Shown: piece after piece, positions 9,511 through 18,857 of the stretch
Numbering within the stretch: position 1 is the first letter of the stretch
Layout: the number at the start of each line of letters is the position of its first letter
Assembly: GCF_003917135.1 (NCBI RefSeq)
Contig: NZ_RPDI01000008.1
Location: 46,203 to 110,202 of the forward strand
Reading direction: 5' to 3'
Length of the DNA: 64,000 bases
From: Leucobacter chromiireducens
Lineage (GTDB): Bacteria; Actinomycetota; Actinomycetes; Actinomycetales; Microbacteriaceae
Notes under the pieces: model-generated
What the model saw: only the letters and a program-made list of their open reading frames with translations
Databases searched by the model: none
What the model was told of the DNA's origin: nothing
Translations under genes and position numbers: made by a program

Positions 9511-12500
9511 CGTGCGGCCTCCGCGTCCGGCGCGTCGAGCCCGGTCGTGTCGATGGTGATCACGATCGGGGCCTTCTCGACGCCGATCGCCTTCGCGCCG
9601 GTGATGAAGACGCCCCCGCCAGGCGACTGGAGATCGTCGACGATCGCGTCGATGCCGATCGCCTCCTGGACCGCGATGCCGACCGCGAGCGTCTCGGCCG
9701 CGATGAGCGCGGAGTGCGTCTGCAGCGCGGCGGCGTGCGCCGGCTCGGCGTTCAGCGCGAGCACGATCCGGTCGGAGACGTCGAGGCCGGCGTTCTTGCG
9801 CGCCTCCTGCACGGCGCGGATCGCGTCGCGCGCGACGCCCTCGGCCTCGAGCTCCGGCGTGGTCTCGGTCGCGAGCAGCACGAAGCCGCCGCCCGGGATC
9901 AGGCCGAGCGCCGGGCCCTCGTCGGAGCCGTCGCCCACGCGCAGCGTGAGCTCGTACTCGTGCGGTTCGAGCGCGATGCCGCCGGCAACCACCACGCCGT
10001 CGGTCTCGGCCCAGTCACCCGACTTTGCGGCCTTGATGGCCTGCTGCACCTGCTTGCCGAGGCGCGGCCCGGCGGCGCGGGCGTTCACCGCGAGGGTCTG
10101 CACGACGCCGTGGTCCGCTGCGCTCGACTCGGTCTGCTCGATGAGCTGCACGTGCTTCACGTTGAGCTCCTCGCGCAGGATCGCGGCGAACGGTTCGAGC
10201 GCGGCCGGCCGCGCGGTGACCACCGTCAGTTCGGCGAGCGGGAGCCGCACGCGCAGGCGGCGCGCCTTGCGGAGCGCGAGCGCCTGCGAGGTGATCTGGC
10301 GCACCTCGTCCATCGCGGCGACCAGCTCGGGATCGACGGGGAACTCCGCGGCGTCCGGCCACTCGCTCAGGTGCACGGAGCGGCCGCCCGTGAGTCCGCG
10401 CCACAGCTCCTCGGTGACGAGCGGCGCGAGGGGCGCGGCCACGCGCGCGACGGTCTCGAGCACGGTGTACAGCGTGTCGAAGGCCTGCGCGTTCTCCGGC
10501 TTTCCGTTCTCACCGTGCACGCCCTCCCAGAAGCGGTCGCGGGAGCGGCGCACGTACCAGTTCGTGAGCACCTCCGCGAAGGCGCGCAGCGCCTCGGCGG
10601 CCGAGGTCGTGTCGAGCCCGTCGAGGTGGGCGCCGACCTCGCGCACGAGGTCCCCCGTCTTCGCGAGAATGTAGCGGTCGAGCGGGTCCGTCGAGCCCGT
10701 GCGGCGCGTCGCGGTGATCCCGTCGGCGTTCGCGTAGAGGCTGAAGAAGTACCAGCTGTTCCAGAGCGGCAGGATGAACTGGCGCACGCCCTCGCGGATG
10801 CCCTCCTCGGTGACCACGAGGTTGCCGCCGCGCACCACGGGCGACGCCATGAGGAACCAGCGCATCGCGTCGGAGCCGTCGCGGGTGAACACCTCGTTCA
10901 CGTCCGGGTAGTTGCGCAGCGACTTCGACATCTTGTTGCCGTCGGAGCCGAGCACGATGCCATGGCTGATCACGTTCGTGAACGCCGGCCGGTCGAAGAG
11001 CGCGGTGGCGAGCACGTGCTGCACGTAGAACCAGCCGCGGGTCTGCCCGATGTACTCGACGATGAAGTCGGCGGGCTGATGCGTGTCGAACCAGTCCTGG
11101 TTCTCGAACGGGTAGTGCGCCTGGGCGAACGGCATCGAGGCCGAGTCGAACCAGACGTCGAGCACGTCCTCGATGCGCCGCATCGTCGACTGCCCGCTCG
11201 GATCGTCGGGGTTCGGGCGGGTGAGCTCGTCGATGTAGGGGCGGTGCAGGTCGATCTCGCCGTCCGCGTTGCGCGGCAGCTCACCGAAGTCGGCCTCGAG
11301 CTCCGCGACCGAGCCGTAGACGTCGACGCGCGGGAAGTCCGGGTTGTCGCTCTTCCAGACCGGGATCGGGCTGCCCCAGAAGCGGTTGCGGCTGATCGAC
11401 CAGTCGCGCGCGCCCTCGAGCCATTTGCCGAACTGCCCGTGCTTGACGTTCGCGGGGACCCAGGTGATCTCCTCGTTCGTCTCGAGCATGCGCTCCTTGA
11501 TGTCGGTGACGCGCACGAACCAGCTCGACACCGCCTTGTAGATCAGCGGGTTGCGGCAGCGCCAGCAGTGCGGGTAGGAGTGCTCGTAGCTCGCCTCGCG
11601 GAGGAGGCGCCCGCGCTCGCGGAGCTGGCGGATGAGCGGCCGGTTGGCGTCCATCCAGAGCTCGCCGGCCACGTCGGGCACCGAGTTCAGGAAGCGGCCG
11701 CCGTCGTCAACGCTCACGATGGTGGGGATCCCCGCGGCGGTGGCGATGCGCTGATCGTCCTCGCCGTAGGCCGGCGCCTGGTGCACGATGCCGGTGCCGT
11801 CGCTCGTCGAGACGTAGTCGTCGACCAGGATCTGCCAGGCCTCCTCCGTGCCCCACACCTCGGCGTCGGCGTAGTAGTCGAAGAGGCGCGCGTAGCGCAC
11901 GCCGGCGAGCTCGGCGCCCGTGACGGTGCGCGCGACGGCGTCGCGGGCCGCCTCGGGCGACTCGTAGCCGAGCTCCTTCGCGTGCGCGCCGACGAGGTCG
12001 ATGGCGAGCAGGTACTCCGCGGCACCCGCGGCGGCACCGTCCGCGGCACCCGCTGGTCCGGCCGGCACGACCGCGTACGTGATCGCCGGGCCGACCGCGA
12101 GCGCGAGGTTCGTCGGCAGCGTCCACGGCGTCGTCGTCCAGGCGAGCGCGCGCACGTCGGCGAGCCCGAGCGCGGCGGCGCGATCCCCGGCGAGCGGGAA
12201 CGTCACCGTCACCGAGGGATCCTGGCGCATCTGGTAGACGTCGTCGTCCATGCGCAGCTCGTGGTTCGAGAGGGGGGTCTCGTCGCGCCAGCAGTAGGGC
12301 AGAATGCGCGAGCCCTCGTAGGCGAGGCCCTTGTCGTACAGCTGCTTGAACGCCCAGATGACGCTCTCCATGTAGCCGAGGTTGAGCGTCTTGTAGCCGT
12401 GCTCGAAGTCCACCCAGCGCGCCTGGCGGGTGACGTACGCCTCCCACTCGTCGACGTAGCGGAGCACGGAGGAGCGCGCCTCCGCGTTGAAGGCGGCGAC

Positions 12501-12896
12501 GCCCATCTCCTCGATCTCGCTCTTCTCGGTGATCCCGAGCTGCTTCATGGCCTCGAGCTCGGCGGGGAGACCGTGCGTGTCCCAGCCGAAGCGCCGCTCC
12601 ACCTTCTTGCCGCGCATGGTCTGATAGCGCGGGAACACGTCCTTGGCGTAGCCCGTCAGCAGGTGGCCGTAGTGCGGGAGCCCGTTCGCGAAGGGCGGGC
12701 CGTCGTTGAACACCCACTCCTCGGCGCCCTCGCGCTGGCGGATCGATTCCTGGAAGGTGTCGTCGGCGCGCCAGAACTCGAGCACGCGCGTCTCGAGTTC
12801 GGGGAAGCTCGGTGAGGGCGCGACGCCGAACGCTGCGCCTGGTGCGGCTGCGCTGCCCGCCGCCTGGGGACCGGTGGGCTGCTGGGGGTACGGCAT
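9507..12896 (-). CDS. ileS: Isoleucyl-tRNA synthetase
   Basis: IleRS (1129 residues) charges tRNA-Ile and edits valine. The class I signatures are PHYGH at 74-78 and [13 protein letters not shown] near residue 650, with the editing insert between. The length and sequence are those of the large, eukaryote-like type 2 enzymes typical of actinobacteria, many of which tolerate mupirocin; that trait is inferred. The HYGH motif is canonical. An Ala/Gly/Pro-rich N-terminal extension of about 28 residues precedes the core. The ATG at 12896 has GAAGGAA upstream and lies just below a T-box leader. The stop overlaps folC. Confidence 0.97.
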   Translation of the reverse strand: MPYPQQPTGPQAAGSAAAPGAAFGVAPSPSFPELETRVLEFWRADDTFQESIRQREGAEEWVFNDGPPFANGLPHYGHLLTGYAKDVFPRYQTMRGKKVERRFGWDTHGLPAELEAMKQLGITEKSEIEEMGVAAFNAEARSSVLRYVDEWEAYVTRQARWVDFEHGYKTLNLGYMESVIWAFKQLYDKGLAYEGSRILPYCWRDETPLSNHELRMDDDVYQMRQDPSVTVTFPLAGDRAAALGLADVRALAWTTTPWTLPTNLALAVGPAITYAVVPAGPAGAADGAAAGAAEYLLAIDLVGAHAKELGYESPEAARDAVARTVTGAELAGVRYARLFDYYADAEVWGTEEAWQILVDDYVSTSDGTGIVHQAPAYGEDDQRIATAAGIPTIVSVDDGGRFLNSVPDVAGELWMDANRPLIRQLRERGRLLREASYEHSYPHCWRCRNPLIYKAVSSWFVRVTDIKERMLETNEEITWVPANVKHGQFGKWLEGARDWSISRNRFWGSPIPVWKSDNPDFPRVDVYGSVAELEADFGELPRNADGEIDLHRPYIDELTRPNPDDPSGQSTMRRIEDVLDVWFDSASMPFAQAHYPFENQDWFDTHQPADFIVEYIGQTRGWFYVQHVLATALFDRPAFTNVISHGIVLGSDGNKMSKSLRNYPDVNEVFTRDGSDAMRWFLMASPVVRGGNLVVTEEGIREGVRQFILPLWNSWYFFSLYANADGITATRRTGSTDPLDRYILAKTGDLVREVGAHLDGLDTTSAAEALRAFAEVLTNWYVRRSRDRFWEGVHGENGKPENAQAFDTLYTVLETVARVAAPLAPLVTEELWRGLTGGRSVHLSEWPDAAEFPVDPELVAAMDEVRQITSQALALRKARRLRVRLPLAELTVVTARPAALEPFAAILREELNVKHVQLIEQTESSAADHGVVQTLAVNARAAGPRLGKQVQQAIKAAKSGDWAETDGVVVAGGIALEPHEYELTLRVGDGSDEGPALGLIPGGGFVLLATETTPELEAEGVARDAIRAVQEARKNAGLDVSDRIVLALNAEPAHAAALQTHSALIAAETLAVGIAVQEAIGIDAIVDDLQSPGGGVFITGAKAIGVEKAPIVITIDTTGLDAPDAEAAR

Positions 12897-13099
12897 GAGG
12901 TTCCTTCGTGGTCCGGACATCGTTCAACGTGCTGCCGGGACGAGCCGTTGGCCCGCGGTACCACCCCGCTTGTCTCCCAGTGCCTGGGATCCCACTTCGT
13001 TCGGCGGTAACGGGCCGTGACCGTTCGGGTCTACTGCCGGCGCGGTGAGGCGCCAGGTTCTTCCGAAGACTCCCCGGTGATGGCCGGATCGCAGTCGCT
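12897..13099 (-). promoter_or_regulatory. T-box leader of ileS, actinobacterial translational type
   Basis: Read on the minus strand, the leader has an ATC isoleucine codon at 13081-13079 followed by ACCGGGGAG, placed as in the ultrashort Stem I specifier loops of actinobacterial ileS leaders. It then has the T-box core GGTGGTACCGCGGG at 12965-12952. Only about 55 nt lie between the T-box and the start codon, with SD GAAGGAA at 12907-12901, and no terminator with a U-tract is seen. Uncharged tRNA-Ile is therefore expected to free the SD rather than stop termination. The 5' end is set from the -10 candidate and is approximate. Confidence 0.9.
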
Positions 13100-13105
13100 C
13101 AGGCC

Positions 13106-13111
13106 AGTGTA
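13106..13111 (-). promoter_or_regulatory. Candidate -10 box for the ileS operon
   Basis: The minus-strand hexamer TACACT lies just before the predicted 5' end of the T-box leader. A convincing -35 is not visible at standard spacing. Confidence 0.45.
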
Positions 13112-13284
13112 GCGCAGGGCCGCACCGCGACCCTGAACGGGCCGCGCACGCCGCCGTCCCGGCTACTCAGTTCCGCCGCACGCACCCTCATAGGTAACGA
13201 ACACGTAACAACCCGACGTTACTAAAATTCCTGATCAGCTTGAATAAGAGCATGTGTTCGGTGCGCGTCTCTCCGCGACTTCCC

Positions 13285-13314
13285 TTGCGCAACGTCGCGC
13301 TCGGTTGTTAGCGT
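13285..13314 (+). promoter_or_regulatory. Candidate promoter of the betaine-type ABC operon
   Basis: TTGCGC (13285-13290) and TAGCGT (13309-13314) are separated by 18 nt. Transcription would begin near 13321, leaving about 240 nt of untranslated leader before the GTG at 13564. I recognise no known riboswitch in that leader. Confidence 0.4.
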
Positions 13315-13563
13315 CGAGGACAGCGTTGAGTGCGATTTGGCACCGGCGCGCCGCCCTGCCCGCAGGAACATCACCGTCAGACGCATCGTCGAGAGTCGAC
13401 GAACTGCACGTGCGATGCGGCGCCCGCCGAATTCCGCCCCGCAATAGAGATCTGGCCATCGAGTGGCCGCCCGCTCCACAGCGCCCGTTTCGAAGCGCTC
13501 CGGCAGCGACTTCGTCGGCGACCCTCTGAGTCCGTGCCAAGACATCATTTCGAGGAGTACTGA

Positions 13564-14919
13564 GTGACCCGAATAACTGAACAGTCCGCTCCGGCGGGCA
13601 CCCCGGGGGAAACTGCGGCAGCGACACCGGCCATTGAGGTGTCGCACGCATACAAGGTCTTTGGCCGGCGACCCCGCGAGGTCGTCAAGCGCCTCCGCAC
13701 GGGTGCCAGCCGTGACGAACTCCGCAGCCAAGGAACCGCAGCCGTCATCGACGCGTCCTTCGCCGTCAAGCCAGGCGAAATCTTCGTCGTGATGGGGCTG
13801 TCCGGCTCCGGCAAGTCCACCCTGATCCGCATGCTCAACGGGCTGAACGACACGACCGACGGCTCGATCCGCGTGTTCGGCACCGAGGTCGCCGGCCTCG
13901 CCCCGACCGAACTGCGTGCCCTGCGGCGCGACCGCATGTCGATGGTGTTCCAGCACTTCGCACTGCTGCCGCACCGCAGCGTGCTCGACAACGTGGCGTA
14001 CGGTCTGGAGCTCCAGGGCGTCGCGCTCGAGGAGCGCCGCGAGCGCGCGCGCCACTGGCTCGGCCGCGTCGGCCTCGACGGCTGGGAGGAGCGCCTCCCC
14101 GACGAGCTCTCCGGCGGCATGCAGCAGCGCGTCGGCATCGCTCGCGCCTTCGCGAGCGACACCGACATCCTGCTCATGGACGAGGCGTTCTCCGCGCTCG
14201 ACCCGCTGATCCGACGCGAGATGCAGGAGCAGCTCGTCGAGCTCCAGCAGGAGCTCAAGAAGACCATCGTGTTCATCACGCACGACCTCAACGAGGCCAT
14301 GTTCCTCGGCGATCGGATCGCCGTGATGCGCGACGGGCGCATCGTGCAGGTCGGGACACCGAACGACATCCTCACCGACCCGGCGAACGACTATGTCGCC
14401 CAGTTCGTCCAGGACGTCGACCGGGCGCGCGTGCTCACCGCCGGCGACGTGATGGAGCCACCGCGCGCGGTGGTTCCCGGCTCGGCCGGGCCCCGCACCG
14501 CGCTGCGCACCATGCGCGACCTGCAGACCTCCGCCTGCTTCGTGACCACCGGTGCGCGCACGCTGCTCGGCGTCGTCCGCGACAAGGACGTGCTCCGCCA
14601 GGTGCGCGAGGGCGGCACCGATCTCACGGCCGTGCTCCGCCCCACCCCGTCGGTGGTGCGCGCCGATCAGGTGATCTCGGAGCTCTTCGAGCTCGCGGTG
14701 GAGAGCCCGCTGCCGGTTGCGGTGATCGACGATGAGGATCGCCTGATCGGCGTGGTGCCCCGCGTCACGCTGCTCGCGGCGCTCACCGATCTGCCGCCGA
14801 TCACCACCGAGATCCCGGTCATCGAGCCGACGCTCACCGTGCCGACGGACACCATCACCGAGACCCTTGCCGAGAGCGCCGCCGGCTCGCTCGCGCCCCG
14901 AACGGAGGAGGCACTGTGA
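13564..14919 (+). CDS. Glycine betaine/proline-type ABC transporter ATP-binding protein
   Basis: This is the ATPase of an OpuA/ProU-type osmoprotectant importer, 451 residues. Walker A GLSGSGKST is at 78-86, the signature LSGGMQQR near 187, and Walker B ILLMDEAFSALD near 206. Two CBS domains follow (about 295-420); in OpuA these sense ionic strength or nucleotide. The long insertion PREVVKRLRTGASRDELRSQ before the first strand is typical of ProV-like ATPases. The GTG at 13564 has SD GAGGAG. Its stop overlaps the permease start as GTGA. Confidence 0.93.
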   Translation: MTRITEQSAPAGTPGETAAATPAIEVSHAYKVFGRRPREVVKRLRTGASRDELRSQGTAAVIDASFAVKPGEIFVVMGLSGSGKSTLIRMLNGLNDTTDGSIRVFGTEVAGLAPTELRALRRDRMSMVFQHFALLPHRSVLDNVAYGLELQGVALEERRERARHWLGRVGLDGWEERLPDELSGGMQQRVGIARAFASDTDILLMDEAFSALDPLIRREMQEQLVELQQELKKTIVFITHDLNEAMFLGDRIAVMRDGRIVQVGTPNDILTDPANDYVAQFVQDVDRARVLTAGDVMEPPRAVVPGSAGPRTALRTMRDLQTSACFVTTGARTLLGVVRDKDVLRQVREGGTDLTAVLRPTPSVVRADQVISELFELAVESPLPVAVIDDEDRLIGVVPRVTLLAALTDLPPITTEIPVIEPTLTVPTDTITETLAESAAGSLAPRTEEAL

Positions 14920-15899
14920 CCCCCGCGAATGCTGTGATCACGCTGAGCACGGGGCCCGAGTGGCTCCGTCTGCCGCTCGGCGACTGGGCCCAGGCCGCGC
15001 TCGATTGGGTGAAGGTCGCGTTCAAGGGCGTGCTCGACGTCATTGGCTTCGTCATGAGCTGGCTCGTCGACACGCTCTCGACCGGACTGCTCGCGGTCCC
15101 CTTCCTGCTGCTCATCGCGGCCCTGGCGCTGATCGGCTGGGCGGTGCGCTCCTGGCGCTTCGGCGTCGGCACCGTGATCACGCTGCTCCTCATCGTCGCG
15201 ATGGATCAGTGGGAGAACGCGATGTACACGCTCGCCCTCGTGCTGATCGCGACCCTCGTCGCGGTGGCGCTCGCGGTGCCGCTCGGCATCTGGGCGGCGC
15301 GGAGCGACCGCGTGAGCGCGATCCTCAAGCCGGTGCTCGACTTCATGCAGACGATGCCCGCCTTCGTGTACCTCATCCCCGCGGTGATCTTCTTCACGAT
15401 CGGCTTCGCGCCCGGCGTCTTCGCGACGGTGATCTTCGCGCTGCCGCCCGGGGTGCGCTTCACCGAGCTCGGCATCCGCGGCGTGGACAGCGAGACCGTT
15501 GAGGCCGGGTACGCGTTCGGCGCGACCCCCGGCGCGATCCTCCGCGGCATCCAGCTGCCGCTCGCGATGCCCACCATCATGGCCGGCATCAACCAGGTGA
15601 TCATGCTGGCGCTCTCCATGGCGGTGGTGGCCGGCATGGCCGGCGCGAACGGCCTCGGCAAGGAGGTCGTCGCGTCGATCTCCACGCTCAACGTGAGCCA
15701 GGGCGTCGAGGCGGGGCTCAGCGTGGTGCTGCTCGCCGTGTTCCTCGACCGCGTCACCGCAGCGCTCGGCACGCCGAGCGAGTACCCCACCTCCCTGCGG
15801 GCCACGCTCCGCAGGAAGCGCGGGATCCGCGTTGGCGCGCAGGGAGCTTCGTCATCCGAGCCCGCGTCGACACCGCGCCCGGCGACCGCTCCCGCCTAG
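14916..15899 (+). CDS. Glycine betaine/proline-type ABC transporter permease
   Basis: A 327-residue inner-membrane permease of the ProW/OpuAB type. Predicted helices begin around residue 65. The conserved cytoplasmic loop VEAGYAFGATPGAILRGIQL contacts the ATPase, and METMPAF-like MQTMPAFVYLIPAVIFF and NQVIMLALSMAVVAGMAGANGLG are family hallmarks. The C-terminus is a short disordered tail. Translation is coupled to the upstream ATPase gene by a 4-nt overlap. The binding protein gene follows after about 80 bp. Confidence 0.93.
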   Translation: MTPANAVITLSTGPEWLRLPLGDWAQAALDWVKVAFKGVLDVIGFVMSWLVDTLSTGLLAVPFLLLIAALALIGWAVRSWRFGVGTVITLLLIVAMDQWENAMYTLALVLIATLVAVALAVPLGIWAARSDRVSAILKPVLDFMQTMPAFVYLIPAVIFFTIGFAPGVFATVIFALPPGVRFTELGIRGVDSETVEAGYAFGATPGAILRGIQLPLAMPTIMAGINQVIMLALSMAVVAGMAGANGLGKEVVASISTLNVSQGVEAGLSVVLLAVFLDRVTAALGTPSEYPTSLRATLRRKRGIRVGAQGASSSEPASTPRPATAPA

Positions 15900-15981
15900 C
15901 ACCCACAGACCTGCACGACCCCGGGGCCCCGGCCCTGATCTCCAGACGATCCGCGCACAGCGCGGGCAGAAAGGAAGACGC

Positions 15982-16893
15982 ATGATGAAGAAGACCAAGC
16001 GAAGCCTCACCGGAGCGCTCGCGCTCGGTGCGGCGGCAGCGCTCGCCCTCGCGGGCTGCAGCGCGAACACGGACGGCGGCTCGGACGCCGCCGGCGGCGA
16101 CAAGACGATCACCCTCGGCTTCCTGCCCTCCTGGACGGACGGCCTGAGCACCGCATACCTCCTCGAGAACCAGCTCGAGCAGCTCGGCTACGAGGTCAAG
16201 ATGGAGGAGCTCACCGAGGCCGCCGTGCTCTACACGGGCCTCGCCTCCGGTGACATCGACATCTACCCGTCGGCGTGGTCGGAGAAGACGCACACGAAGT
16301 ACATGGAGCGGTACGGCGACGACATCGAGGATCTCGGCGCGTACTACGACAACGCGGTGCTGACGCTCGCGGTCCCCGAGTACGTCGACATCGACTCGAT
16401 CGAGGATCTGAAGGGGAACGCCGCGCGCTTCGACGGCAAGATCATCGGCATCGAGCCGAGCGCCGGCCTGACCGAGCAGACCGAGACCGTCGTGATGCCC
16501 GAGTACGGCCTCGACTCGGAGTACGAGCTCGTCACCTCCTCGACCGCGACGATGCTCGCGACGCTGGGCGACAAGATCGACCAGCAGGAGGACGTGGTCG
16601 TCACGCTGTGGCGCCCGTTCTGGGCGAACGACGCCTTCCCCATCAAGGACCTGAAGGATCCGAAGCAGGCGATGGGCGAGCCCGAGGCCCTGCACTTCCT
16701 CGCAACGAAGGGCTTCTCGGAGAAGTACCCGGACGCCGCTGAGCTGATCGGTGGCATCGAGCTCGACGACGCCGAGTACGGCGCGCTCGAGGACCTCGTG
16801 GTCAACGAGTACGGCGAGGGCAAGGAGCCCGAGGCCATCGCCGACTGGATCGGCAAGTTCCCCAACGCGTTCAGCACCCAGCTGACGAAGTAG
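15982..16893 (+). CDS. Glycine betaine-type ABC transporter substrate-binding lipoprotein
   Basis: A secreted lipoprotein of 303 residues that captures the osmolyte for the preceding ATPase and permease. The signal peptide MMKKTKRSLTGALALG ends in a lipobox LAGC with lipidated Cys26. The mature part has the type II fold pattern of OpuAC/ProX proteins, including GFLPSWTDGLSTAYLLENQL, YPSAWSEKTHTKYME and TLWRPFWANDAFPIKDLKD, where Trp residues form the aromatic cage for quaternary amines. AAGGAAG precedes the ATG at 15982. Exact ligand (betaine, proline betaine or choline) is inferred from family only. Confidence 0.93.
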   Translation: MMKKTKRSLTGALALGAAAALALAGCSANTDGGSDAAGGDKTITLGFLPSWTDGLSTAYLLENQLEQLGYEVKMEELTEAAVLYTGLASGDIDIYPSAWSEKTHTKYMERYGDDIEDLGAYYDNAVLTLAVPEYVDIDSIEDLKGNAARFDGKIIGIEPSAGLTEQTETVVMPEYGLDSEYELVTSSTATMLATLGDKIDQQEDVVVTLWRPFWANDAFPIKDLKDPKQAMGEPEALHFLATKGFSEKYPDAAELIGGIELDDAEYGALEDLVVNEYGEGKEPEAIADWIGKFPNAFSTQLTK

Positions 16894-16930
16894 CGCTCCC
16901 CCACCGGCCGGCTCTCGGCCGACGGTAGCG

Positions 16931-16973
16931 CGCGACGGCGGCCCGTTCCCTGGTGGAACTGGCCGCCGTCGCG
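16931..16973. repeat. Long inverted repeat between the betaine operon and the ABC-F leader
   Basis: Perfect 13-bp arms (CGCGACGGCGGCC and its complement) enclose inner 5-bp arms GTTCC/GGAAC around a 5-nt loop. It may terminate the upstream operon as RNA, though no T-tract follows. As DNA it covers the -35 region of the promoter serving the leader ORF, ending one base before the -10. Confidence 0.75.
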
Positions 16974-16979
16974 TATCCT
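16974..16979 (+). promoter_or_regulatory. -10 box for the leader ORF and ABC-F gene
   Basis: TATCCT is followed by exactly 6 nt and the ATG of the seven-codon ORF, so the transcript probably starts at that ATG. The -35 (around TGGTGG) is weak and sits inside the inverted repeat. Confidence 0.55.
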
Positions 16980-16985
16980 GGGACC

Positions 16986-17009
16986 ATGCGCGTGTACTTC
17001 TTCATCTAG
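16986..17009 (+). CDS. Leader peptide MRVYFFI upstream of an ABC-F gene
   Basis: This is a seven-residue ORF: ATG CGC GTG TAC TTC TTC ATC TAG. Position, size and a run of bulky residues (Tyr-Phe-Phe-Ile) before the stop are what is expected of a ribosome-arrest leader that reports an antibiotic acting on the ribosome. It has no SD and is 6 nt after a -10 box, so it is probably translated from a leaderless mRNA. A strong hairpin (17021-17046) follows its stop, and the ABC-F start is 131 nt further on. Function is inferred from context. Confidence 0.55.
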   Translation: MRVYFFI

Positions 17010-17020
17010 GGCGTCCTGTT

Positions 17021-17046
17021 CCGCAGCGGCTCAGCCGTGTCTGCGG
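17021..17046 (+). promoter_or_regulatory. Hairpin after the leader ORF, candidate attenuator
   Basis: CCGCAG (17021-17026) pairs with CTGCGG (17041-17046), enclosing a second pairing CGGC/GCCG. A ribosome stalled on the leader ORF would cover the left side. No long T-tract follows, so the effect could be Rho-linked or translational. Confidence 0.45.
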
Positions 17047-17140
17047 GATCAGTTTCTCGATGCCTCAAGCGCTGCCCCTCCCCTCCTGCCTCTCGTGCCG
17101 GATGGGACGCTGGTGACGGCGCGCACAGAAGAAGGACACC

Positions 17141-18808
17141 ATGTCACGCGTTCCCTCGTCCCCCGCAGTGTCGACCCCCGCCGGCTCGGCCGGGGGCGCA
17201 CAGCTCACCGCAGCCGGGCTCTCGCTCCGCCGCGGCGGGCGCACCCTCGTCTCTGAGCTCACGCTCACCGTCGACGCCGCCACCCGGCTCGCGATCGTCG
17301 GCGAGAACGGGCGAGGCAAATCCACCCTGCTCGCGGCGCTCGCAGGTGACTTCGAGCCCGACACGGGAACCGTGTCCAGGCACGGCAGGATCGCGGTCGC
17401 CGCGCAGGAGATGCCCCTCGCCGAGGGCGCAACCGTCGGGACCGCGGTCGCGTTCGCGATTCGCGACTCGCTCGCCGCGCTCGACGCGCTCGATCGCGCA
17501 GCCGAGGCGCTCGCCGAGGCGGGTGCCAGCCCCGAGACCGCCACGGCAGTCGAGACGCGGTACGCCACGGCGCTCGACACCGCGACCCACCTCGATGCCT
17601 GGGACGCCGAGCGGCGCGTCACCCAGGCGCTCGAGGCGCTCGACGCCGAAACGAACCTCGCGCGGCCGCTCGCCGAGCTCTCCGTCGGGCAGCGCTACCG
17701 GGTGCGGCTCGCCTGCGTGCTCGCCGGCGACGCCGAGATCCTGCTCCTCGACGAGCCGACGAACCACCTCGACGCGCGTGGGCTCGCCGCGCTCACCGAC
17801 GCGCTGCGGGCGCGCGGCGGCGGCTACGCCCTGGTGAGTCACGACCGGCAGCTGCTGCGCGACTGCGCGGAGGCCTTCCTCGACCTGGATCCCGCACCGG
17901 ATGGGCGCGCGCAGCGCTTCAGCGGCGGCTACGCCGAGTTCCGCGCGGCGAAGCTCGCGGCGCGCGCCAGCTGGGAGCAACGCTACGCCGCGCAGCAGGC
18001 GGAGCTCGCGCAGGCCGCGGCGGACCTCGCGGCGGCGCAGGCGCGACTCAGCACGGGGTGGCGCCCGGAGAAGGGCACCGGCAAGCACCAGCGCGCCAGC
18101 CGCGCGCCGGCGATCGTGCAGAGCGTGCGGCGCCGACAGGCCGCGCTCGACACGGCCGCGATCCCGCTCCCGGAGCCCCCGCTCGCGCTCGCCGCGCCGC
18201 GGGCCCTCGTCCGCGCCAGCGGCCCGCTGCTCCTCGCCGACGGCGTGAGCCTCGCGCCCCGGCTCGGCACGCGGGTGAGCTGCGCGCTCGCCGCAGGCGA
18301 GCGACTGCTCGTGCGCGGTCCGAACGGTGCGGGCAAGTCCACGCTGCTCGGGATCCTGGCCGGTCAGCTCACGCCTGCGACGGGCGGCGTGCGGCTGCAC
18401 CCCGAGGCGCATCGCGAGCTGCTCGCGCAGGAGGAATCGTTTTCGGGGGGGCGGAGCGCCGCCGAGCTGTTCCGGGCGCGGCTCGGGCTCCTCCGCAGCC
18501 GCGGCGTCCTCCCCGAGGCCGGCGATGGGCCGGCGACGCTCACCGAGCTCGGGCTCCTCACCGCCCGCGAGAGCCAGGTGCCCGTGGCCGAACTCTCCGT
18601 TGGGCAACAGCGCCGACTCGCGCTCGCGCTGTGCCTCGTCGCACGCCCCGACGTGCTCCTGCTCGACGAGCCGAGCAACCACCTCTCGCTCACGCTCGTT
18701 GAGGAGCTCACCGAGGCGCTCGCGGCCTCGGCCGCGGCGATCGTCGTCTCCACACACGATCGGGCGCTGCTCGCGGACCTCGCCTCCTGGCCGACGCTCA
18801 CGCTGTGA
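17141..18808 (+). CDS. ABC-F ATPase, probable ribosome protection / antibiotic resistance type
   Basis: ABC-F proteins have two ATPase domains and no membrane part; they bind the ribosomal E site, and resistance members dislodge drugs. This one has 555 residues. Domain 1 has GENGRGKST at 54-62, LSVGQRYRVRLA and LLLDEPTNHLD. Domain 2 has GPNGAGKST near 390, LSVGQQRRLAL and LLLDEPSNHLS. The interdomain linker (about 265-330) is Ala/Arg/Gln-rich and helical. The gene is short for a housekeeping EttA and follows a leader ORF, which favours a drug-responsive role. It faces a TetR gene across a shared terminator. Which drug class it protects against is unknown. Confidence 0.88.
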   Translation: MSRVPSSPAVSTPAGSAGGAQLTAAGLSLRRGGRTLVSELTLTVDAATRLAIVGENGRGKSTLLAALAGDFEPDTGTVSRHGRIAVAAQEMPLAEGATVGTAVAFAIRDSLAALDALDRAAEALAEAGASPETATAVETRYATALDTATHLDAWDAERRVTQALEALDAETNLARPLAELSVGQRYRVRLACVLAGDAEILLLDEPTNHLDARGLAALTDALRARGGGYALVSHDRQLLRDCAEAFLDLDPAPDGRAQRFSGGYAEFRAAKLAARASWEQRYAAQQAELAQAAADLAAAQARLSTGWRPEKGTGKHQRASRAPAIVQSVRRRQAALDTAAIPLPEPPLALAAPRALVRASGPLLLADGVSLAPRLGTRVSCALAAGERLLVRGPNGAGKSTLLGILAGQLTPATGGVRLHPEAHRELLAQEESFSGGRSAAELFRARLGLLRSRGVLPEAGDGPATLTELGLLTARESQVPVAELSVGQQRRLALALCLVARPDVLLLDEPSNHLSLTLVEELTEALAASAAAIVVSTHDRALLADLASWPTLTL

Positions 18809-18830
18809 TGCTGCGCGCGCTGTGATACGG

Positions 18831-18857
18831 CCCGGGGCACCCGGTTGGTGCCCCGGG
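18831..18857. terminator. Bidirectional hairpin terminator, ABC-F and TetR genes
   Basis: CCCGGGGCACC and its perfect complement are separated by CGGTT. It fills the spacer between the convergent ABC-F and TetR genes. No T-tract follows. Confidence 0.65.

Noticed and set aside
9714..12815. A very long open frame antisense to ileS, and similar long antisense frames opposite thrS, valS and dnaG
   Set aside because: High GC keeps antisense frames open. These have Arg/Ala/Gly/Val-heavy composition, no domains and no start signals, while the sense strand is clearly coding.
13321..13563. A possible ydaO-type or other osmotic riboswitch before the betaine-type ATPase gene
   Set aside because: No conserved core of a known riboswitch class could be found by eye.
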